64,000 bases of DNA from Heterostelium multicystogenum (taxonomy: Eukaryota; Evosea; Eumycetozoa; Acytosteliales; Acytosteliaceae), in contig RCNN01000077.1 in NCBI GenBank assembly GCA_003667245.1, positions 1 through 64,000 on the forward strand, in the 5' to 3' direction. Positions 12,873-25,248 of the stretch are shown one piece after another. The notes below the pieces were generated by a model. The model was not told where the DNA came from and did no database searches. It was given only the letters and a program-made list of their open reading frames with translations. The stretch's first letter is position 1. The number at the start of each line of letters is the position of its first letter. Made by a program: the position numbers and the translations under genes.

Positions 12873-13280
12873 CCCAAGGCAGAATAGCTGATGTGGTATG
12901 GTAGTCTGCTTGTGACGCCTTGGGTCGTGGGTTCGAATCCCGGGTTTTCCAGTTTTTTCCCCATACACTTCCAGTGAACCCATGAACTTTCAAGTCTGTA
13001 TGATACCATCCCGCCATGAAGAATAATGTAAATTGACAAGCGAAGCCCTCAACTACGTAAACCATTGGTGTACTCTTAAAATCTTCTGTCGCTTCGAAAT
13101 ACTTAACAGTCCTTTGTTAAAACACCTTGCTCCAAATAATAATAGGCAGTCATGCCTCTATAAAATGATGGTCATCACAACCGGCCTGTGGTTGTAAAAA
13201 AAAGAAATCTGTAGGCTTCTAAACCCTACCTTAAATAAACAACTGTATGGTTATAACAACAAAAAAAAAACAAAAAAAAA
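12873..13280 (+). mobile_element. SINE-like non-autonomous retroelement with tRNA-like head and A-rich tail
   Basis: A 408-bp insertion. The left end carries an A-box-like TAGCTGATGTGG (12885-12896) and a perfect B box GGTTCGAATCC (12930-12940), so the head is tRNA-derived. The body is non-coding and more GC-balanced than its surroundings. A 6-bp stem-loop (ACAACC/GGTTGT, 13177-13195) lies near the 3' end, and the element closes with an A-rich tail of about 25 nt ending at 13280. It is flanked by a perfect 12-bp direct repeat. Dictyostelid TRE non-LTR elements are known to integrate at set distances from tRNA genes, TRE3 types downstream, so mobilisation by such a partner is my inference. Two points are odd: a T6 run at 12953-12958 could stop Pol III just after the head, and the head does not fold as a normal tRNA. 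Confidence 0.65.
12885..12958 (+). promoter_or_regulatory. Internal Pol III promoter (A and B boxes) plus T6 stop
   Basis: The A-box-like sequence is at 12885-12896, the consensus B box at 12930-12940, and a T6 run at 12953-12958. Alternative reading: D. discoideum tRNA genes often carry an external B box downstream, and this B box is 141 bp past the tRNA-Asp end. The accompanying A box, A-tail and target-site duplication make a retroelement head the better fit. Confidence 0.6.
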
Positions 13281-13292
13281 TTTCGGACAATC
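13281..13292 (+). repeat. Target-site duplication, right copy
   Basis: Perfect second copy of TTTCGGACAATC, directly after the A-rich tail. The base before it (A, 13280) also matches the left copy but cannot be separated from the tail. Confidence 0.8.
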
Positions 13293-13489
13293 ACTACTGT
13301 CCCTTTGTGTCGTTATATATATATATAGAACACTTTGAGGTTCTGACCCTCACCATTTATTATTTAATTAATAAAATAGATCACCCGGATGATTAAAAAA
13401 AAAACTAATAAAAAAAATTAGATGTAAACATCCTCATGTATTACAACACTATAACTAACCTTTGGACAAACTTTATTAACATTTAACAT

Positions 13490-15197
13490 CTATATCTCTC
13501 TCCTGTCAAACAATTGTTTTGGAAAAACTGTATTTAATTTAGAACTAAATTGATCATCAATTACATTAAGTATTTGTCTTTTATGGAAAAATGCAGCAAT
13601 AAAATAATTTTTGAGATTATGTGCAAGGATGATGTAATGTTGATTATCTAGTTTTCGAATTGATCCAACCCAAAGCCTGAATTGTGTATGGTCAATGATT
13701 TTGGATGATGGATGGCAAGTAGCAGAGGGCAATATGAGTCTTGTAAGAGAATTTGGGAATAGATCACTTTCTAAGATTCTATTTGGTTCCGTCATAATAA
13801 TTAGCTCTGTAACAGAGTTTGGGATGAGATCTGGCTGCCCTATTATCTTAATGTCATCGACTTTCAATTTTTTGACTGATGACGGTATTGTATTTTTCTC
13901 CAATGGTAAACTTCCTTCATCAAAATGCAAATACTCTACTCCATATGGAATCTCTCTATGAGTGATACCTTTGCTAGGACCAAAATAAGACAATTTCAAT
14001 TTCCTAATCTTCAGACCTTGAAGGGAGTCCTCACTTTGGTATCCATTTATGATCAATTTATCAAGTTGATATAAAGATCTATCTGGGAATAGCTCATCCA
14101 AACTATAAGTTGCACAGGCAATATTTAAATATTTGATTGTAGTTGGCAGACTTGATTTTAAAGTTGAGTATGAGAATATCTTTAATCTTGTGAGACTCGG
14201 TGGGAGATCGTTCAGATTGATTTCTGATGTCTCACTAGTATCCGAGGTGATGGAGAGTGTTTTAATGTTGTGGTGTGATTTTAATTTTGGTATCCATGTG
14301 ATTGGTATCAATTCCAAAATCTGTAGCGAAAGTGGAAGTACTCCATCTTTTAGTTGTACACCACGACCTGCATACTTCAATACTATTAAACTTGATGGCA
14401 ATTCTGGAAGCTCATGCTGGTATTTATTGTTGGGAATATAAAGAACTTTCAACGAAGAAGGCAACAATCCTGACTCTATTGGTTTATCAAAGCAATAGGA
14501 AAACAAAAGCTTTTCCAAAGTATCAGGGAGAACTCCAGGCTCCAGTATCTGATTGAAAGATAAACCAAGTGATAATTTCTTTAATTTCGGTGGCAAAAAA
14601 CCTTTGGGTATTGGTCTGTTGAATGAATTAGCAAACGAAATTGATGTCAAATTCCTTGGTAATTCGGAGTCCCAATTGAGTACAGACTTCAGTTTAACAA
14701 CATTTGAGTTTGAAATCAACTGATGTAGGTGGTCAGTTTGCATATAGTAGCTTTTTATGTATACTTTATAGACATTTAGTTGAATCGAATCTATATCAGT
14801 AATTTTATCTTGTAGAATGACTACATATTAATACCAACTATATTATTACTGGCATCCTATAATACAATTTACCGTTTATTTTATAATCACAGAAATTGTA
14901 ATTAATGGTTTCTTTATTTCTAGTGATGGAAATAGTGCGTTTCTTCTTTAGCTCTAATGATTTGATGATTTGAGATCGATATGAATTAAGAAAGAATTTG
15001 GTTGTACAATTCTGTAAATCGTCATGATAAAGATTACTTGTGTTAAATATTAGGTATTTGTCTCTTTCGTAGAACCATCGTTTACAAACTAAACTGAAGC
15101 ATATAACATCGATATTATCATTTAAATTATCAACTATTTTGTTTAACAATATATGTGGTAATTGTACAAATATATTAGATTCATTTAAGGTATTCAT
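13490..15197 (-). CDS. F-box / FNIP-repeat protein
   Basis: Probable substrate adaptor of an SCF ubiquitin ligase, in a family greatly expanded in dictyostelids. Exon 1 is 14873-15197 (start MNTLNESNIF, chosen because the frame further upstream has no ATG). A 52-bp GT-AG intron at 14821-14872 restores the frame, giving 551 residues. The F-box lies at about residues 10-50 ('LPHILLNKIVDNL', 'CFSLVCKRWFYERDKY'). The rest is FNIP-type leucine-rich repeats of about 22-25 residues with 'F..SFN.PI..G.LP..L..L' spacing, for example 'SFNRPIPKGFLPPKLKKL' and 'FDKPIESGLLPSSLKVL', degenerating toward the C-terminus. The two exons can also be read as separate short frames; the clean splice argues for one gene. 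Confidence 0.8.
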
Positions 15198-15527
15198 TGT
15201 TTTTCTTTTCTTCAATCTAAGTGTTTGTGTTTAAAACATTGATGTCAGTGAAAAAATCAATAAAAATTATTAAATATCTGAATAGACATGCCCCTCTTCC
15301 TGTTAAACTCCCCACTTGTCCAGTTCTTTAAGTATCCATGTTTCATAATAATAATAAAATTTGGTATCTTAATAATGTGTAAAGTGAAAACAATAATAAA
15401 ATTTGGAGATTGATTTGATTTTTTTTTAGTTTACAGATAATAGGCAACTGGATAAAATCAACAGCTGACTAATTGATTCATTTATTGTGATATTTAAAAT
15501 AAATAAAAAATATACTACAAAATGCGT

Positions 15528-16737
<1,210 letters not shown>

Positions 16738-17137
16738 TTTAATTTAAGTTTATTTATTTATTTAGTTATACAACAAAGATAAGAATCAAATATTGACAAA
16801 ATAGTCTCTTTTATAGTGTTTGATCCAAATCAGATATCTGTTTATCAAAAAATGAAAATTAATTAAAAATAATCAAAAGTTCATATGACAAGCCAATTTA
16901 ATTTTACCAACCCAATCAAAAGCCATATTTTCTCCAAGATCATTAGTTTGAAGTCACTTTTTGTGGTTGTCAAAATTTTTGAATGAAATGTTTTTATCAT
17001 AAAATACTAATAATAATAATATCCAAAATTTCAATTAAATTACTAAAAATTGGTTTTTTGAACAGTTCATGCATTGATTAAGATGGTAAGACGGTTTGAA
17101 AAACTTTTTGTCTGACTGCCAGGTTTTTTATTGTGTT
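16738..17137. other. Intergenic, actin promoter side
   Basis: AT-rich spacer that is upstream of actin and downstream of the next minus-strand gene. T-runs and A-runs are present; no gene seen. Confidence 0.5.
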
Positions 17138-18733
17138 TCAGTAAATGTCCATACCAAAAATGGATGATTTGGTTATTTTGGGGTTGTTGCTGATAATTCG
17201 GTCAATTTGATGTCGCAGTGGAGTCTGGTGGATATGTGAATCAACAATGAAGCCATCTGACAGGTCGATTGTGAGTTGAGTTAGTTGGGTAAAATGAGTT
17301 TCTATGTTCTTAAAGATGGATTGGAGTGTTTGGTGTTCAATTTCGTCCATTAGTTTGACTGTCAATGATTTGCAATTGCTGACTTGGCAGGCTTGTAGGA
17401 TGTTTACTAATGGAACATAGTTGTTGGTATGGCACCAGAGTTGTAGGTTTTCAAAGGAGTTGAGTGATTCATACACGGTGTCAATGGCTGTTACAGGATC
17501 TTCTTTGATTGAGACGCGAACTGTCTTGATACAGGTACTGTTTGCCTTGCTACTGAATGGCAAGCATTTATTCAGTGATATCCAAATGAATTCGATTGTG
17601 GATAGTCTGCATTCTGCACTCAGCAGATATGTGAGAAGTTGTTGATCTTGTTCGGTTCTAATGGGATAGTCCATTGAAAGAGACGCAAGATGATTTTGAT
17701 CAGCAGAAAGATAATCTTTTAGCTCGTTGAAAAACAGATTGGATTCATATTCCAGTCCAGCCATGTCAAACCTAAGCTCCAGTGATTTTAGCTTGGTTAG
17801 CTGGAGTAATCCTGGGAAGAGCGCTTCTGGGTATACCAGGAAACAAGTAGCAAATGTATCTCCCAATCCACCTAAAGATAGGGACTTTAGCTCGGAGAAG
17901 CCGGATGAGAACAAACGTGATAGTATGAGCTCGTATTTGTTGTAGTGATCAAATTGACCGATATCAATTGAGATCTTGAGGTTTTCTAGTTTACATTGAT
18001 TGGCTTGAGCACACAACAGATCAAGAGTATCCACCAGGTGTTTCCAATCAACGAACCTATCGGAATCATCGTCTTTATTGTATTGGTACTTCTCATACAA
18101 TTCCATGGTGCTGTTGTCTAGCTCTCCATTAGCCAAATCAAGATCTGCACTGATGGTTTCTCCAAACATTTGGTTCTGTTTCTTTATTGAGTTTTTAATT
18201 AGGAAAGACATGTATTCTATTTCGTCATCGTCCTGATCTCCATCTTTATCAGCACCACCCAATCCTAATGATGGTTGTACTTCGGTCTCATCATCCAAGT
18301 CTTCTGCTTTCTCTGTGCAAATTTCAATCGACTTGACATTGTTGATGAGTCCAACTCTGTCGCTAAAGATCTGTTGGAAGCAATAGCTTCCACCGCTGTA
18401 TCTATTCAAGTTTGCAGAGAATTGTCTGAGTGGATCCAACAGATGAGGAGGTACTCTCAGACCTCTGCAATGAGTAATCACAAAGGAAGTGGGATCATTC
18501 GATATAGGGCAGTATCTATTCATATAGTGGTGCAATAGAAATTGGTTGATGTCAAACTTTGCACTGCTGTAGGATAGAGAGAACTTGTTATTCAGATTCT
18601 TAACAATAGAGTGGAATTCCCAGGAGACCAAGTCTAAAGAAATCAGCCACTTTCTTGTTATAAGAGTGTCATCTCTAGAGCACCAAACTAAGTTTACAAT
18701 ATTGCAATAGATATCTTTCGTCAATGCAACCAT
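17138..18733 (-). CDS. Dictyostelid F-box-like/LRR hypothetical protein
   Basis: Single uninterrupted frame of 531 residues starting MVALTKDIYCNIV. The N-terminus ('LITRKWLISLDLVSWEFHSIV') resembles the F-box-like 'LVCK.W...' helix seen in many dictyostelid LRR proteins. An acidic insert (about residues 150-200, DDDEIEYMSF) separates it from irregular leucine-rich segments such as 'LENLKISIDIGQF', 'FSELKSLSLGGLG' and 'LTKLKSLELRFDM'. No catalytic motif or signal peptide. Likely a protein-interaction scaffold; function unknown. It lies head-to-tail with HEATR6 upstream on the same strand. Confidence 0.75.
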   Translation of the reverse strand: MVALTKDIYCNIVNLVWCSRDDTLITRKWLISLDLVSWEFHSIVKNLNNKFSLSYSSAKFDINQFLLHHYMNRYCPISNDPTSFVITHCRGLRVPPHLLDPLRQFSANLNRYSGGSYCFQQIFSDRVGLINNVKSIEICTEKAEDLDDETEVQPSLGLGGADKDGDQDDDEIEYMSFLIKNSIKKQNQMFGETISADLDLANGELDNSTMELYEKYQYNKDDDSDRFVDWKHLVDTLDLLCAQANQCKLENLKISIDIGQFDHYNKYELILSRLFSSGFSELKSLSLGGLGDTFATCFLVYPEALFPGLLQLTKLKSLELRFDMAGLEYESNLFFNELKDYLSADQNHLASLSMDYPIRTEQDQQLLTYLLSAECRLSTIEFIWISLNKCLPFSSKANSTCIKTVRVSIKEDPVTAIDTVYESLNSFENLQLWCHTNNYVPLVNILQACQVSNCKSLTVKLMDEIEHQTLQSIFKNIETHFTQLTQLTIDLSDGFIVDSHIHQTPLRHQIDRIISNNPKITKSSIFGMDIY

Positions 18734-18930
18734 TGTTATCTTTTGGTTCGTTTCAACAACAAAGATGCACCAAAGACAATTTGAATTCGAAGAACCATTT
18801 GCTTTTGCAAAAATAAAAAATATAAGATCTTGATGTCAAGATTTCAGTCAGACTGACTTTGCACAATCTTTTAAATAATTATAATTAAAATTTATTTCTA
18901 GAAAGTAGGACTCTTTAAAGTTTAATGTCT

Positions 18931-21900
18931 TCAAAGAGTTTTTTTTAAATTTGTTAGTTTGAGTTGACAATCACTATCAAATTGAGTATCGTTGTTGTTA
19001 TTGTAGTGGTCAATGAACTGCTTTAGGGTTGCCATGCCTTGACTGTACTCCAAAGTTGTTGGTCTATCTTGTTTCTTTCCAGTTTGGTCGCCCGGGTTCA
19101 ATTTTTCAAAGGTTTCATAGATAACCTCGCTATGGTTTAGAAGTAATGTCTGATAAGTTTCTATCTCATCATATGTCATTTCTCCTAATAAATGAATAAG
19201 TGACACACCAAGCTAAATTAAAGATATTAGAAAGGTATTTAAAAATTATATGGAATTAGGATGATATAACTTACTTGTTTTTCAAGGATATCTTTATATT
19301 GATATTCAGAGTGGTCGATGAGAGTATTTACATTGGAAAGAGAGTTTATGATGGTTTCTAGAATGGAATGATAGTCTTCGCCATATTGAAGACGACTGTG
19401 GGTTGGTGTTGCCAATGAAGCAGATGCATTGATTTTGATCTTGTAGTTTTTACAGTTCTGAACGAGATAAACCAGAGTTTCATAGATTTGATGTAGCCAC
19501 TTTGGTGTTGGGTTGAATTGAATGTCACTGTTGTAAAAGAGATTTCCTAGTGCATAGCATGCATTCCATTTCACTTTGACAAAGTTGAAGGAAGTTGAAG
19601 GCTCGGCAGCATTGATTACAAGAGAATCAATGATTCTATCAATGAGAGATTTGGAATGATTTTTAATGTAATGGTCCATCATATTCTTGTGGTTATAAGC
19701 TAAACTATTCTGATCAGGAGTTGTAGGTGCAGTCGTATTGATTTTTGATAGATCGCCATTGGTATTCTGTAATTGTTGATTCTGCTGAATTGTATCAAAG
19801 ATATCCTGAATATCGACAGGAGTTGAGTTATAGAGGAGTTCGCGAGGTGCAAACCTAGCAAAATTACCTAAAGCTCTAACTGCATTGCTTCGAACTTTTG
19901 GATTATCGTAAGAAGCTAAAAGTAAGACCTCGACTACCTTTGAGAGAATTAAAGTAGGGATGTCATTAAATACTTCATCTTTCCTAATTGAGACGAGATG
20001 GTCGCAGAGATTTGCCAATGACCAACAAGCTTTGATACGAATATTGATATTGTTGTCACACATTGATTTATAAAGGCAACTTGCTGCTTTGGAGAGGAAG
20101 GTTGTATCATCCGCCAGTGTTTCTAGTTTGACAAACATACCAATGGTTCTACATGCACTAGCTCTAACTAAATAAGAGTCATCTGACATTAGTCCCAGTA
20201 TAACAGTGACAGAATGTAGTTGTAAACTCATCTATTGAATCAAAAGTTAATATATGTTAGTCTGATATGCAAACATCTTTACCTACTGGTAGATTTGAAA
20301 AAACATTTGATGTTAAGTGTGATAGACAATTGCATATAGATGATCTAATTTGAGGTAGTGGATCTTCAATTAATCCAGTTAAGGATTTGAAGAATAAATC
20401 CCAGAGTTTTTTCTCAACATTTGGATCCTATATGATTTTGGAGGTTAGTTGGATATCTAATAACATGGGTACTAGCGAACTTACATAAGTGATGTTGGAT
20501 TTCTGTGATTCATGTATTGATTTTGAAATCTCTTCGATCGTTTTTGAACTTTGTATACGAAGAGTTGAGTCCAATGTCGGTGTAGTCAATAGACCGAACA
20601 ATGTTGTATAGATGCTCTCATGATGCTTACAAAACATCTGAAAGTTGTGTTTGGTCAATGCGAGAATGCATTGAGTTGCTTCTATTCTCATATGGTCAGA
20701 ATTGGCAGGGTTGGATGCGAATTGTATAATACGCTCAATTACATCGCTATTTGCGAGAAACTCATGTAGTTCGTCGGGAGTAGGTGGTTCTGCTGATAAT
20801 ATAGCAATGATTGATGATAGGCTTGCTAGTTGCACATCATTGGCCGGATTGCTCAAGAATGGTGCGACCAATTGGATCAATTGTGTCAACAATCCAGAGG
20901 GTAAACGATCGTAGGGAGAGTTGAGGATAAGCATACACAGACACCTTAATGAAAGAACAAAGAGGTTGCTATTCTTTTCCTGTTCAATGATAAGTTGTAC
21001 TCCTCGATGAGATTCTTGTATCATAGCAGTCAAAATCTGAGAGAAAGAAGTGTAGGAGGTTGGTGTTGAAGGAACCTTTGGAATAGCAACCAAAAGATCT
21101 TTGCAACCATCGAATATAGTTGTAAGGACCTGAATTGCAGCAAGTCTTACACGATAGTCTTGGTCGTAGAGAGCTGCAGTGAAGAGTGAAGGCATTGTCA
21201 TTTGGGTCGGAAGGAATGTCGTCCAATATCCAAAGAACAGTTTTGCAGAAGATCTGCACAAAGTAGCGAGCAATGAGAGTGTCGAAAGTCTGACTTTTGC
21301 AAACGAATATCTCTCGTCGATATCGCTGTCTGAACTCGATATACCATCACTGAGCTCTCCACCGATATCTCTATTCTTTTTCTTCTTTGGATTGAGCTTG
21401 TAAGGTTCTACTGCATGAAGTTGTGAAGGTAGTACAGCATTTGGATTGATATTGGTACCAAAAAACATCAATCTCTTAAGTATAGCGAGTAAAGATGAGG
21501 CTTTGCTGTCATATACACCTTTACATTGTGTTAATATCAATTGTAAAGATCTTAATGTACTACATGTGAACTATAGTTGAATGAATAGAAAGATTGGGTT
21601 AGTTTAGCAAATGGAGAGTTTGGTAGAGTATTTACTTTTATAATATATTGCTCATTTGTCAGTTGTACAACTAATAGCTCAAGATTGGCATAGAGCTTTT
21701 CAAACAGAAGTGGGTAGAATTTTGAGAGTTTAGATCCACATTGAACACAGAGATTGCCAATTGTAATGGTTGCCAACCTCTTTGTTTCTTGGCTGACAGA
21801 AAGCGGAAATGGGTTTTGGGGGTTGGTTGCAGATTTGCCAAAAGCAAGAGACTATCGAATAGTGGTTCAAAATACTTCAAAGGAATGAATGAACCATTGT

Positions 21901-22847
21901 TGTAGCCAAATATAGATAGTGCCTTCAATGCTTCTACTCGTACCGTTGAGTATTGATGAGATTGGAATTGGTTATTGGCACTAGGAGTAGAGGTTGCTGA
22001 AGTTGTAGATGTTGTTTGTGAATATTTACTGTGTTTTGCAGTGTTGTTGGTGTTGGTGGATGGTGGATTAAGTTGAATATATTTTTGAAACAGCTGTATC
22101 AGTGGAGCTGTATCATTGGTATGCTCTAGAAGAGAGAGCTGATTGTTTTGGGCCAGCAGTAATGTCATTTGGAAGTACTTTAAAGCAATATTATCATTAG
22201 TGACGTATCGGCTCAGTTTCAAAATGATTTTAATGTAATATTCTCTGTACAAAGGCTGCTGTTGAATGACATTGGTAGTTGTTTGCTGTTGGACTTGTTT
22301 GCTGTTGAGTATGATACAATTGAATAGATTCATTTATAGTATTTAATACATTTTCATCCATTTCAGCATCTGAAACATTATTAACATGACTATTATTATT
22401 TACATTAATATTGTTGTTGTTGTTTTTGTTTCTACTGTTATGATTATGACTACTGGTATTGTTTGGATTATTAATGTTTGAAGAGCTTTTTAGTTGTGAA
22501 AATATAATATTGTTACTGCTGAAAAAGCTATTGTTGTCGGCTGAGTTATCAGCAGAAGGAGAAGCAGACAAACTGTTGTTGTTGTTGTTGTTGGTAGCAG
22601 CAGTTGAAGCAGGAGTATTGGCAGTACTGGTACCAGTGCTGCCAGACTGCAGTGGTCTACTTAATTTATCAATTTTAGATATTAAGTATTCGAATTGAAT
22701 TTGCAATAATGACATGTTATTGTTATTGTTATTGTTGTTGTTGTTGCTAAGGAATGACAATATCTCGATTGACAGACAGCAATGTTCTATCTCTACTGCA
22801 CTACTACTACTATTAATACTATACAATTGAATGACAATAACGAACAA
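18931..22847 (-). CDS. heatr6: HEAT repeat-containing protein 6 homologue
   Basis: All-helical HEAT/ARM scaffold of unknown molecular role. Exons from the 3' end: 18931-19212, 19276-20231 (boundary within a base), 20287-20427, 20485-21570 and 21636-22847, with 55-65-bp GT-AG introns joining in frame. Family blocks: 'DDSYLVRASACRTIGMFV', 'NINIRIKACWSLANLCD', 'KVRSNAVRALGNFA', 'VKWNACYALGNLFYN' and 'CKNYKIKINASASL', in the order of animal HEATR6. The N-terminal exon carries an Asn-run-rich insert (about 22370-22740). Two 1-nt frame breaks occur, near 22280 and 21775, both inside conserved helical text. The start at 22847 is the furthest in-frame ATG; an internal ATG near 22715 or an upstream exon is possible. 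Confidence 0.85.
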
Positions 22848-23548
22848 GATATGAAATGAAAAGACAAGACAATGAAAGCAGACAAGTTGTAGTTGTTGTA
22901 GTTGATTTCAATAAAAGTGATAGCAATTGGAAAATATTTAAAAAAAATAAATGAAGATTTATGTGTGTTGGTGAACTTGCATAAAAGAAAAGTGTTTGTT
23001 CACAATGTCTACTATCTCTTACTTGCAAGTTTGAAAAATTTGAGAAAAGAACCAACACACATCGATTATAATCCCGTAATAATTATTATTTAATAAATAA
23101 TTATCGTTGTTTAAACAAACAGATTAATAATTAATTGTAACAAAATATTTGAGCTTGAACTTTATTTTTTATATTATAATAAAATAATAATTGTAGATGT
23201 TCTGTTGTACTTAGTATAAATTCTACAACAAAAAAAACTACTACTAATATGTTTAAATACAAGGATCAGGTTTCAAACATTGGGAAATAACATATATATA
23301 TAAACGTTACTCACTTTAGAAATAGAACTAATCTAATTCAATGAATAAAAAGTAACTCTTTGTTTGATTATATATATATTTGTTCATTGTATATCTATTA
23401 ACCAAAAACAAAAATAAAAATATTATAAACAATTTGTTGAAAATTAAACAATTCAAATTATTATTATTTGTTGTTGTAAAGAATTCTTGATTTATATATC
23501 GATAACACTTGCTACCAGGAGCGAGTGAAAGATAGCAAGATAGACAAG
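22848..23548. other. Divergent intergenic (HEATR6 / CIR1)
   Basis: Shared upstream DNA of a minus-strand and a plus-strand gene. AT-rich with TA runs near 23290 and 23370. No gene supported. Confidence 0.5.
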
Positions 23549-24459
23549 ATGTCTTCATTAGAATTCTTGAATATGAAATCGTTTTCATCCTGGCAACAAA
23601 GAGAATCAGAAGAAACTCTTTATTGCCGAGCAAAAGGCGATCTCCATGGAGAAGAGAGAGAGGGAGCTAGCAAAAGAACGCCAGGATGAAATAGAGTTTA
23701 TTAAGAATAAGGCTGCGTTGGGCAAGCATTCGAGACTTGAGGCTGAGCGTTCAAAAGTTGGTTTCCTCTATTCGGCACCGCCCGGTGCAAATATGGAGAG
23801 CAAGAAGCAACAACAACAACACCAACAACAAGATGGATTGTCACCTTCCGATGAAAGTGACTTGGCAAGTGGAGAGAAGAAAGATATACGCCAAATGAAG
23901 GACACCGAGAAATTCCCGTTTCTTGCAAATGCACCGGTGCAAGGCGATTATACAAGCGACATCAAAGTTACACATAAACCCTTTGGCATTGAGCTACGAG
24001 ATGTACGGTGTATCAGGTGTCAGCAATGGGGACACAAATCAGGTGATCGGGATTGCCCACTGAAGGACGCGAACCCAAAACGATCTCAAAAGACTACAGC
24101 GAGAAGATCCACTATTTGCAATGTCGAGTGCTGGCAGACAACAAGGAGCCTACGAAGATGATGATGACCAAGACGATGACGATATCCTTAGAGAATTTCT
24201 TGAAAGTCTAACAAAGAAACAAAGAAAGCTTCTACTAAGACAAATCAAAAAAGAAGAGAAGCAAAAGAGAAAGAAAGCCAAACAGGAGAGAGACAAAGAC
24301 AACGATAAAAAGAAGAAAAAGCGAAAGCACAGTTATGATAGCAGTAGCAGTGAATCAGATAGTTCAAGTGACGAAGAGAAGGACAAATACAAATCTAAAA
24401 GCAGCCATCACAAACATCATAAACAGGATGATGAATATGTAGAAAGAAAGTTTGAATGA
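23549..24459 (+). CDS. cir1: CIR1-type corepressor/splicing-associated protein, frameshifted
   Basis: Homologue of CBF1-interacting corepressor, a nuclear protein with a CIR_N domain and an RS/K-rich tail. The start ATG 23549 (MSSLEFLNMKSF) leads to 'HPGNKENQKKLFIAEQKA', the CIR_N hallmark, then 'VGFLYSAPPGA', 'KPFGIELRDVRCIRCQQWGH' and 'GDRDCPLKD' (a CCHC-like knuckle C-x2-C-x4-H-x5-C), then 'FLESLTKKQRKLLLRQIKK' and a Lys/Ser/Asp-rich tail ending 'YVERKFE'. Frame breaks lie in a T4 run near 23582 and near 24100. The order and spacing match human CIR1 closely, so I take these as sequence errors. A Gln-run insert near 23810 is lineage-typical. Confidence 0.85.
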
Positions 24460-24651
24460 TCATTGTAATAAATAAAATCAAACGTGTAATATAATACTTT
24501 AATAAATTTTTAGAAAAGTTTCACAATGCATATTGTTTTCAATTTGATTCTGCACACCCCCAGCATTCCACTATTCGTTACAGATAGATATATATATAGA
24601 TTTCGTACAGATATATAAGTAGATTGTATAGATAGATAAGTTTGGTGAGAG

Positions 24652-25147
24652 ATGTCCAAAGTATGAAAATATTGTTGGAGGAAAGTTAAAGTTAAAGGGC
24701 GGTGCCGTACCGTTGAAACCTAGCTTTGATGGAAAGAAAAAGAAGAAGAAGTCATCGTTGTCATCATCAATCTAAAAGAAGAGTAGATGATGATGATAAT
24801 GATAATCACCACACAGATAATAATACAGCACCTGTGCCCCAAAGTAGAACTAACAGAGTCCGAGATTAAATTTAAAAACAACAAGGAAAAGATTGGAAGC
24901 AAAGAGGATTGATTCAATGATAAAGCATTCTCATAAAGAAAAGGTTGAGCAATATAATAAGAAGCTTGGTAATCTACCAGAGCACAACGATATTCCAAAG
25001 GCAAGTTGATCCCTGATTTTATGTTACACTGCCAACAGCAACCTGCTTCTGTCAGAATACAAATAATTGACTGTTGCAGTGTGTTAAAATCCACAATCAA
25101 ACTAACTATCGAAATAACAACAATATAAACAGGTTGGACCAGGTTAA
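24652..25147 (+). CDS. fam32a: FAM32A homologue, frameshifted, with a GC-AG intron
   Basis: Small basic nuclear protein; FAM32A sits near the spliceosome active site in human C* complexes. The protein starts MSKYENIVGGKLKLKGG (ATG 24652), has a Lys run, then 'LTESEIKFKNNKEKIGSK', 'RIDSMIKHSHKEKVEQY', 'NKKLGNLPEHNDIPK' and, after an intron at 25001-25132, 'VGPG' with stop 25145-25147. The IPKVGPG ending is that of plant and protist orthologues. The intron starts GCAAGT and ends AACAG, a GC-AG type. Frame breaks lie near 24660, 24770 and 24910. About 130 residues. Confidence 0.8.
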
Positions 25148-25248
25148 TAGCATTGCTAGCACTGTAATAATAGAGATATAATAATAATAATAATAAAAGA
25201 ATCAGAAATCAATTGTAATTACAAACATCTTAGTTTACTACACACAAA

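Noticed and set aside
12876..12948. A second functional tRNA gene (His- or Val-like)
   Set aside because: B box is perfect, but anticodon and acceptor stems do not pair; target-site duplication and A-tail fit a retroelement head better.
12752..13065. Overlapping minus-strand open frames with 'PGFEPTTQ' and 'LPGIEPGP' peptides
   Set aside because: These are antisense readings of the tRNA-Asp T arm and of the element's B box. GxEP peptides are a classic artefact of translating tRNA genes backwards.
13695..14556. Plus-strand frames opposite the FNIP gene
   Set aside because: Antisense shadows; the minus-strand FNIP repeats are unmistakable.
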